In this document: one piece after another, positions 58,460 to 64,000 of the stretch
Layout: each line of letters begins with the position of its first letter
Position numbering within the stretch: the first letter of the stretch is position 1
Source: Planifilum sp021793745
GTDB lineage: Bacteria > Bacillota > Bacilli > Thermoactinomycetales > DSM-44946
NCBI GenBank assembly: GCA_937983105.1
Contig: CALKAM010000170.1
Coordinates: 51,716 to 115,715 of the forward strand
Reading direction: 5' to 3'
DNA length: 64,000 bases
Notes under the pieces: model-generated
What the model saw: the letters and a program-made list of their open reading frames with translations, nothing else
Told to the model about the DNA's origin: nothing
The model's database searches: none
Made by a program: the position numbers and the translations under genes

Positions 58460-59584
58460 GTGGGAGCGTCTGTCGATGAGCAGTTGGATTCCGGGCAGGC
58501 GATGTCCATCCGCACCAAACTGCTCTCCTGGTATGAAAAAAATAAAAGGGATTTGCCGTGGCGGAGGGAACGGGACCCGTATAAAATATGGGTATCTGAA
58601 GTGATGTTGCAACAAACCCGGGTCGATACGGTGATACCCTATTACGAACGGTTTATGCGACGATTCCCCACGCTGGAGGATTTGGCCTCCGCGTCCGAAG
58701 AGGAGGTGATCAAGGCGTGGGAAGGGCTGGGGTATTATTCCCGCGCCCGCAACCTCCATGCCGCGGTCCGGGAGGTGGTCGCTTCATACGGCGGCAAGGT
58801 GCCCGATGACCGGGAGGCGATGCGTCGCCTGAAGGGGGTGGGTTCCTACACCGTGGGTGCCATCTTGAGCATCGCATACAACCAGCGCGTGCCCGCGGTG
58901 GATGGAAATGTGATGCGGGTGTTGTCCCGCCTGTTCGCCATCGAAGGCGATATCACCCGGACGGCGACCCGGCGCCGCATGGAGGCGTTGGCGGCGGAGC
59001 TGATCCCGGAGGACCGTCCCGGAGATTTCAATCAGGCGATGATGGAATTGGGCGCGTTGATATGCAGTCCCTCCTCTCCGGAATGTGCCCGATGCCCCCT
59101 GCATCGAGAGTGCAGGGCTTATGAACAGGGACGGGTGAAGGATTTTCCCGTCAAGCGGAAAGGGAAGGCGCCGGTGCCGGTCTCCGTCGTCTTCGGGCGG
59201 ATCGTCGATGAAGAAGGGCGGATCTTGTTTGAACAGCGGCCGAAAAAGGGGCTGCTGGCCGGCATGTGGGGGCTGCCGACGGCGGAAAGGGAAGGGGACG
59301 AGTCGCCCCAGGCGAGACTGGAGCGGTATTGCGCGGAAAAGGGGATCGCCATTGAGCCGGGGCCGGTTTTGGGCCGGGTGGAGCATGTTTTCAGCCATCG
59401 CCGATGGCAAGGGGTGGTGGTGAGCGGCAGGGCATCCGCCGGCCCCCGTTCCCTTCCGGAGGGCTGGAGGTGGGTATCCGATGCGGAGCTGAACTCCCTC
59501 GCCTTGCCCAAAGTGTATGAAAAGGCCCTGTCCGCCGATCAATATCCGGTACAGCTGGAACTGGCATTGAAAATCGAAAATTGA
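58460..59584 (+). CDS. mutY: A/G-specific adenine DNA glycosylase
   Basis: Repair glycosylase that removes adenine mispaired with 8-oxoguanine or guanine. 374 residues. Seen: DLPWRRERDPYKIWVSEVMLQQTRV (start region, in part), LKGVGSYTVGAILSIAYNQRVPAVDGNVMRVLSR (HhH and catalytic Asp, in part), the iron-sulfur cluster C-x6-C-x2-C-x5-C (ICSPSSPECARCPLHREC) and the C-terminal NUDIX-like 8-oxoG recognition domain (about 225-365, FEQRPKKGLLAGMWGLPT). GTG 58460 follows GGAGTGGAGGG; ATG 58439 and ATG 58502 are alternatives. Next to yfhP as in B. subtilis. Confidence 0.94.
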   Translation: MGASVDEQLDSGQAMSIRTKLLSWYEKNKRDLPWRRERDPYKIWVSEVMLQQTRVDTVIPYYERFMRRFPTLEDLASASEEEVIKAWEGLGYYSRARNLHAAVREVVASYGGKVPDDREAMRRLKGVGSYTVGAILSIAYNQRVPAVDGNVMRVLSRLFAIEGDITRTATRRRMEALAAELIPEDRPGDFNQAMMELGALICSPSSPECARCPLHRECRAYEQGRVKDFPVKRKGKAPVPVSVVFGRIVDEEGRILFEQRPKKGLLAGMWGLPTAEREGDESPQARLERYCAEKGIAIEPGPVLGRVEHVFSHRRWQGVVVSGRASAGPRSLPEGWRWVSDAELNSLALPKVYEKALSADQYPVQLELALKIEN

Positions 59585-59670
59585 AAGCCGGTCAGCTGAT
59601 CGGCTCGCGATGGTTTTCTTCCATGTCTCATCTGTCCAATGCTTTTAAAGACCAAAGGGAGAGAAGAACC

Positions 59671-61104
59671 GTGGATGAGCGTGAACGATTGGAGACATCC
59701 GGTGATCACAGGGATTCATTGGATGTTGAAGGGCGCGCCGACTTCCGTTCGGCCCCAGGGGAATCCGGCGAGCGAAGGCTCGAGCGGATTCACCATTCCC
59801 GGAAAGACCGGCTGGAAGGGTCGGCTTTCCCGTCGGTGTTTGATCGAACGGGACAGGGGTTCATCCGCCTGATGGGCCTGATCCCCCTCGTCAACCGTCT
59901 GCCCTTGGATCGGTTGAATCCCCGTACCGTTTCCTTCGTGGCGCTGGTCATCGTCCTGGCCGGTTCCCTCACGGCCTTTGCCTTCGCGGGCATGAGCGGG
60001 ATGGAGACGCCGCTGGCCGAAGAACCGGTGGCCGAGGCGAAGCAAGTGTCCGAAGAACCGCCGGAGCCGGCGATGTTCATCCTGCAGCATGAAGAGAAGA
60101 AATGGGAGTTAGATCTCTTGTCGATCGGATATGACGGCGAGGACATCAGCACGGTCGACCAAAAGAAGCTGAAGAAGTGGTTGAAGAAAGTAAAGAAAAA
60201 GGTGGATAAACCGGCGCAGGACGCCCGCATGGAACGATGGGGGGGATCCATCCAGCCATCCCGAGAGGGGTATGAGATGGATCTGAAAACCATCGAAGAA
60301 GATTGGCTGCCTCATTTATCCGATTATATCAATGAACCGCAGGACATCCCCCTGATCGAGGATAAGCCCCGGGTGACCGAAGCGGACCTCCAGAGGGTGA
60401 ATCAAAGGCGAATCGGCCGTTACACGACCTACTTTGATGCGAGCAACGTGAACAGGACGACCAATATTCGCCTGTCCGCCGATGCGATCAACAACCTGGT
60501 GCTCAATCCGGGTGAAAGCTTTTCCTTTAACCAGGTAGTCGGTCAGCGCACGGCCGAACGGGGTTACAAGCCGGCCACCGTGATCGTCAGCGGGGAATAC
60601 AGCGAGGGAATCGGAGGCGGAATTTGCCAAACCTCCTCCACCCTCTACAACAGCGTGGATGCGGCCGGACTGCAGGTGACTGCCCGATATTCCCACAGCA
60701 AGGAAGTAACCTATGTTCCCTCGGGCAGGGATGCCACGGTATCCTGGGGAGGGCCTGACTTCCGCTTCGTGAACAGTCTGGAGAAGCCCATCCTGCTCAG
60801 AACCTATGTGGGTGACGGCTTTATCACGGTATCGGTCTATACCACCCCGGATGCCCAGGCGAGCCCGCGGCAAGTGCCGCCGGCTCCGAGATATCAGGCG
60901 AAAGAAGTGGAGGTGGATCCCGATAAGCCTTCCGATGAGACCCCTGTGAACGGTTCCGACCAGCAGGGGGACCAATCCGGGGAGGATTCGGGTTCCGGCG
61001 ATGATTCCGATAACGGCGGACAAAACGGGGGTGACCCAACCGGAAACGATGGAGGGGGTTCGGGAGCCGCCGGCGGTGATCCGTCCGGGACCGGCTCCCC
61101 ATAA
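59671..61104 (+). CDS. VanW-family protein with acidic low-complexity tail
   Basis: 477-residue membrane-anchored envelope protein. A charged N-terminal cytoplasmic part (about 1-85), one membrane helix (VSFVALVIVLAGSLTAFAFAG, about 88-108), a peptidoglycan-binding-type domain (about 125-235), then the VanW domain (about 240-400): NRTTNIRLSADAINNLVLNPG, FSFNQVVGQRTAERGYK, GGGICQTSSTLYNSV. The last 75 residues are Gly/Asp/Ser/Asn rich. VanW is found in some vancomycin-resistance clusters, but most homologues are general cell-wall proteins of unknown function. GTG 59671 follows AAGGGAGAG; the frame is open to 59581. Confidence 0.87.
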   Translation: MDERERLETSGDHRDSLDVEGRADFRSAPGESGERRLERIHHSRKDRLEGSAFPSVFDRTGQGFIRLMGLIPLVNRLPLDRLNPRTVSFVALVIVLAGSLTAFAFAGMSGMETPLAEEPVAEAKQVSEEPPEPAMFILQHEEKKWELDLLSIGYDGEDISTVDQKKLKKWLKKVKKKVDKPAQDARMERWGGSIQPSREGYEMDLKTIEEDWLPHLSDYINEPQDIPLIEDKPRVTEADLQRVNQRRIGRYTTYFDASNVNRTTNIRLSADAINNLVLNPGESFSFNQVVGQRTAERGYKPATVIVSGEYSEGIGGGICQTSSTLYNSVDAAGLQVTARYSHSKEVTYVPSGRDATVSWGGPDFRFVNSLEKPILLRTYVGDGFITVSVYTTPDAQASPRQVPPAPRYQAKEVEVDPDKPSDETPVNGSDQQGDQSGEDSGSGDDSDNGGQNGGDPTGNDGGGSGAAGGDPSGTGSP

Positions 61105-61499
61105 AGATCAAAACCCGGCGCTCCACTGGCAGCGCCGGTTTCCTTTGCCGGGGGAAATCTCGGTTTGTGGTATTTTTTTCAGCGGAGTGGGAAAAACGAT
61201 AATCGTGGATCGTTTCCCGATCGGAAGGGAACTATTTTTCTGTTTTTTTCGTTTTAGATAATGATAGGTGAGATTTGTCCCGTTTTTCCTTTGGTTTTTT
61301 GCGGTCGGAACGCGATCCCTCCGTTCGTCGGCCGGCGTAACGGCTGATTTCAATCCGCGCATGGGATGGGGTTCCGTTCGTTTTGTTTTCATGCGGCCGA
61401 AATTTGTCGATTGTTGTTTTTTCCCTCCGTTTTTTTGGATATATAAGATATCGGAGTCTCCTCAGAACCGATGGAAATATTTGACAGGGGGCGTGGCCG
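61105..61499. other. Intergenic region before the 61500 membrane protein
   Basis: 395 bp: a terminator at 61115, then AT-richer DNA with TTTTT tracts and GATATATAAGATATC-like sequence at about 61437-61451, an imperfect palindrome. No gene recognised. Confidence 0.45.
61115..61146 (+). terminator. Intrinsic terminator after the VanW gene
   Basis: CCGGCGCT (61115-61122) pairs with AGCGCCGG (61131-61138), followed by TTTCCTTT. Confidence 0.75.
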
Positions 61500-62162
61500 A
61501 TGAATTGGAGCCGGACCCACAGGTGGAAGCTCACGGAATGGCATCCCTGGGTATTCAAGGGAGCGGCGGTAGTCCATGTGGCCGCGCTGGCCCTGATGGG
61601 CGCGTTTCTTTCCGGCACCTTTCGCGGTACCCAGATGGAACGGATGGTTTATATCGCCGAACACGAGACCGCTGTTTTCTGGTCCTGGGCAAGCTGGATG
61701 TTTGCTACGCTGGCGATCACCCTCTCCTTTTATGTGTGGCTGACGGGCTTTCATTCGATGTACCGGCCCATTCTGCAAATGGCCCTCTTGATCTGGATCA
61801 TCGGGGCGGCGACGGAAATCCTGCACGACCTGATTCAGATGACCATCATCCCCGCCCTTTCCGAGTTGTTTACGCAGATGCCCTCTCCAGAGCTGGCGGG
61901 CCATTTTGACGCCTGGGACCGATTATTGATCCGGATGACCGGGGTGTTCAGCAATACCTGCTATGCGATCAGCGGGCTGATATCCACGGGCGTCATGTAT
62001 CAGAATAAGCGGGTGTCCAACGAATTGGCCGGTTTGTCCCTGTTTATCTGGGCCGTGGTATTGCTGGGCGCGCTCTTTGTGGGATGGCTGGAGGTTCCGC
62101 TTCGAGGGATGGTGTCGATTTCGCTGCTGCTTTTTCTCCCCTGGGCGGGAATGGCGAAGTGA
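61500..62162 (+). CDS. Polytopic membrane protein, unknown
   Basis: 220 residues with about six hydrophobic helices (about 18-40, 58-80, 88-110, 140-162, 172-192, 196-215). HWKLTEWHPWVFKG-like polar N-terminus; conserved-looking histidines in EHETAVFWSW and LHDLIQMT lie at helix ends. I do not recognise the family. ATG 61500 is preceded by a GGGGGCGTGG site. Single gene. Confidence 0.6.
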   Translation: MNWSRTHRWKLTEWHPWVFKGAAVVHVAALALMGAFLSGTFRGTQMERMVYIAEHETAVFWSWASWMFATLAITLSFYVWLTGFHSMYRPILQMALLIWIIGAATEILHDLIQMTIIPALSELFTQMPSPELAGHFDAWDRLLIRMTGVFSNTCYAISGLISTGVMYQNKRVSNELAGLSLFIWAVVLLGALFVGWLEVPLRGMVSISLLLFLPWAGMAK

Positions 62163-62312
62163 TCAAGGGGTGATGCAACCTGTGTATGATCAGACGACCG
62201 TCCTCCCGGATATAGCTGGAAGGAACGTCATTCTTCGGTGACGTTTCCATTGCCATCAGCAGACCGATTATATAAACTAAAAGAATCGGGCCATCGGAGG
62301 AGTGATCGTGTC

Positions 62313-62762
62313 ATGCTGCTTCGTTCGTTTCAGTTATCCGACGTCCATGATGTATCCCGAATTTGGCAGTTGACCGCGTCGCGCGAAACGGAGAGGGCAA
62401 CCCTCCAGGAGTTGTCAAAACAATTGGCGCGGGATCGCGATCTGGTCCCGGTGGCGGAAGTGGATGGACGTGTCGTTGGCGCGATTGTCGGTACCATGGA
62501 TCGGAGCACCGGGTTTTTCTATTGTCTGGCGGTGCACCCCGATTACCAGGGGAGAGGAATCGGCAGGAGTCTGGTCGCCTCGCTGGAGGAGCGTTTCCGA
62601 CAAAAGGGAGTGAAGCGGATCTGGATTACGATCGATGAAGGGACCAAAAAACTGCTCCCTTTTTATCTGCACCTGGGATATTCCAATATCTGCAATACCA
62701 CGCTGGAGAAAGAATTGATTCTTAATAACGGAATGTTGATGGGAAAATCGAGGTCCGGTTGA
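62313..62762 (+). CDS. GNAT-family acetyltransferase
   Basis: 149-residue acetyl-CoA-dependent N-acetyltransferase. Seen: VGAIVGTMDRSTGFFYCLAVHPDYQGRGIGRSLVASLE (beta4 and the Q-x-x-G-x-G/A acetyl-CoA loop, in part) and FYLHLGYSN in the C-terminal motif B. Substrate unknown; the N-terminal part resembles RimI-type enzymes. ATG 62313 follows GGAGGAG at 10 bp; the frame extends to 62238 without a site. Confidence 0.88.
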   Translation: MLLRSFQLSDVHDVSRIWQLTASRETERATLQELSKQLARDRDLVPVAEVDGRVVGAIVGTMDRSTGFFYCLAVHPDYQGRGIGRSLVASLEERFRQKGVKRIWITIDEGTKKLLPFYLHLGYSNICNTTLEKELILNNGMLMGKSRSG

Positions 62763-62889
62763 CGGACCGTCGATCCCTGACGAAAAGCCTCCCGGGCCTT
62801 TCTTGTATTAAATTTTTTAATATTTTGTTGTTTTTTACGATTTTTTGGGGGCTTTTCTATATAGAAATAGTTATGGGAGGTGGGGAAAA

Positions 62890-64000
62890 TTGAGGAAAAA
62901 AGCCTGGTTCGAAAAGTCGGCCGGCTCCCTTGATCCGGGGTTGATTTTTCAGCTTCGGGAACACCGGAAGAAGGGAAAGGGAGCCTGGGACGAAGCGATT
63001 CCAGTCATCCTCCGATTCCAGTGGAAGGTGGGGGATAAGAAACGGGAGGATGCCCTCAATTTGTACCGAAAACGATCCTGCGACTCCATTGATGGGAGAA
63101 ATCCGCCTGTTGAACGGTTATTACGGCAAGCTCCATCCGGATACGATACGCGATTTGGTGGATCGTGACGGGATTCGCATCTATTATGACCGGAGGGTGC
63201 ATGCTTTTCTCGATGTGGCTTCCAAGACCACGAAAGCCTTCGAAGTGCAGAGTCAGATGGGATTTACCGGGAAAGGCATTACCATTGCCGTGATCGACAC
63301 CGGAATCCATCCCCACGATGATTCGATCAAGCCGAATAACCGGATTATCGGTTTTGCCGATCTGGTGGGAAATCGAAAGGATCCCTACGATGACCAGGGT
63401 CACGGGACCCACTTTGCCGGTGATGCGGCGGGAGGTGGGTACCAATCGGAGGGATTGTACGTAGACCCCGCCTATGAAGCCAACCTGGTGGGTGTGAAGG
63501 GGTTGGACGCCGAAGGGGGAGGAAAACTGTCGGCGTGGCACAACGGATTGGTGGTTTGCGCCGCCGCCGGAAACGAAGGCCCGGCTCCTTTGACGATCAG
63601 CACTCCGGGTATCGATCCGGTCATCCTCACCGTCGGTGCGACGGACGACCGGAACACTCTCGAACGGGCGATGACGAGAAGGCGTCCTTCTCCAGCGGGG
63701 GCCCCACCTTTGACCAGCTGGTAAAACCGGATGTTTACGCCCCGGGGACCGACATCATTTCCTTGTCCGTTCCCGGTTCGCTCTTGGAAAGAGAGCTGCC
63801 GGAAAACCGCGTCAACATTATATCCGCCTGTCCGGCACATCGATGGCAACACCCGTCTGCGCCGGCGTGATCGCCCTGATGTTGGAGGCCAACCCCAATT
63901 TGAGCCCGAACGATGTAAAAAGCATCTTGATGAGCACTGCCCAGCCGATGGCCGGCGATCAGGCGGGATATCTCGATACGCGGAAGGCGGTAGAGATGGC
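62890..64000 (+). pseudogene. aprX: AprX-like subtilisin-family serine protease, broken by frameshifts
   Basis: Remains of an intracellular S8 peptidase like B. subtilis AprX. TTG 62890 follows GGGAGGTGGGG. The frame shifts at about 63085-63095, again near 63670-63680, and again near 63800-63819; in addition about 50 residues are missing between GGGKLSA and GLVVCAAAGNEG. Catalytic motifs survive: VIDTGIHPH (Asp), DDQGHGTHFAGD (His), FSSGGPT and GTSMATP (Ser). The gene runs past the window end. Three frameshifts plus a deletion make sequencing error unlikely, but an assembly check is sensible. Confidence 0.85.

Overview
The window looks like chromosomal DNA of a Gram-positive, fairly high-GC (roughly 55-60% by eye) spore-forming bacterium of the class Bacilli, most likely a thermophilic relative of the Thermoactinomycetaceae. 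The evidence is Bacillus-type gene content and order (FadN-FadA-FadE with a FadR box, XynP-XynB, MtnK-MtnA, YfhP near MutY, GatCAB), strong AGGAGG ribosome binding sites, many GTG/TTG starts, and sortase-type surface proteins. The family assignment is inference. I saw no rRNA, tRNA, CRISPR array or intact insertion sequence.

Layout. 1-3745: end of a xylose operon (xylulokinase, sugar/H+ symporter, mutarotase). 4020-4715: a sortase-anchored surface protein. 4971-7258: methionine salvage (mtnK-mtnA). 7549-8906: a 17-codon leader ORF, a DMT exporter and a 7Fe-type ferredoxin. 9138-14630: fatty-acid beta-oxidation operon behind a FadR operator. 14900-18177: xyloside transporter and beta-xylosidase, preceded by a decayed copy of their own promoter and N-terminus. 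18341-21119: divergent proline dehydrogenase and P5C dehydrogenase. 21325-23154: Kef-type antiporter. 23236-28561: PrpR-like regulator, KdgT-like permease, four-carbon acid-sugar kinase and PdxA2, together a compact four-carbon sugar-acid (probably D-threonate) catabolic cassette. 28819-32778: PH-domain protein, alpha/beta hydrolase, and an HTTM/DCC protein paired with a DUF5819-like protein. 33015-36549: an N-acetylglutaminylglutamine-type osmolyte cluster (amidotransferase, GNAT, ATP-grasp). 37092-40531: TAXI-type TRAP transporter. 40932-42311: two tandem proline-rich surface proteins with the same LPKTAT anchor as the protein at 4020. 42903-46103: gatCAB. 46459-64000: mostly housekeeping and envelope genes (CbiX-like, RlmCD, glycolipid glycosyltransferase, O-antigen-ligase-like protein, YfbR-like nucleotidase, LysM-3D protein, cupin, AlkA, MscS, YfhP, MutY, VanW), ending in a broken AprX-like subtilase.

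How the parts fit. The xylose genes at 1-3745 and xynP-xynB at 15160-18177 form one physiological unit: import and hydrolysis of xylo-oligosaccharides, then anomer conversion, uptake and phosphorylation of xylose. Catabolite-repression-like (cre) sequences lie near the xynP, putB and kdgT promoters, consistent with CcpA control of the carbon-acquisition genes. Proline, fatty-acid and four-carbon-acid catabolism add secondary carbon supply; the osmolyte cluster, MscS and the Kef antiporter suggest a variable-salinity habitat such as compost.

Most interesting: the split osmolyte synthetase with an altered glutaminase site; the PrpR-like regulator that has lost the GAFTGA loop and the Walker B acids; the duplicated, decayed xynP leader; the polyproline leader ORF before the DMT exporter; the SdpA/SdpB-like HTTM-DUF5819 pair; and the LPKTA surface-protein set.
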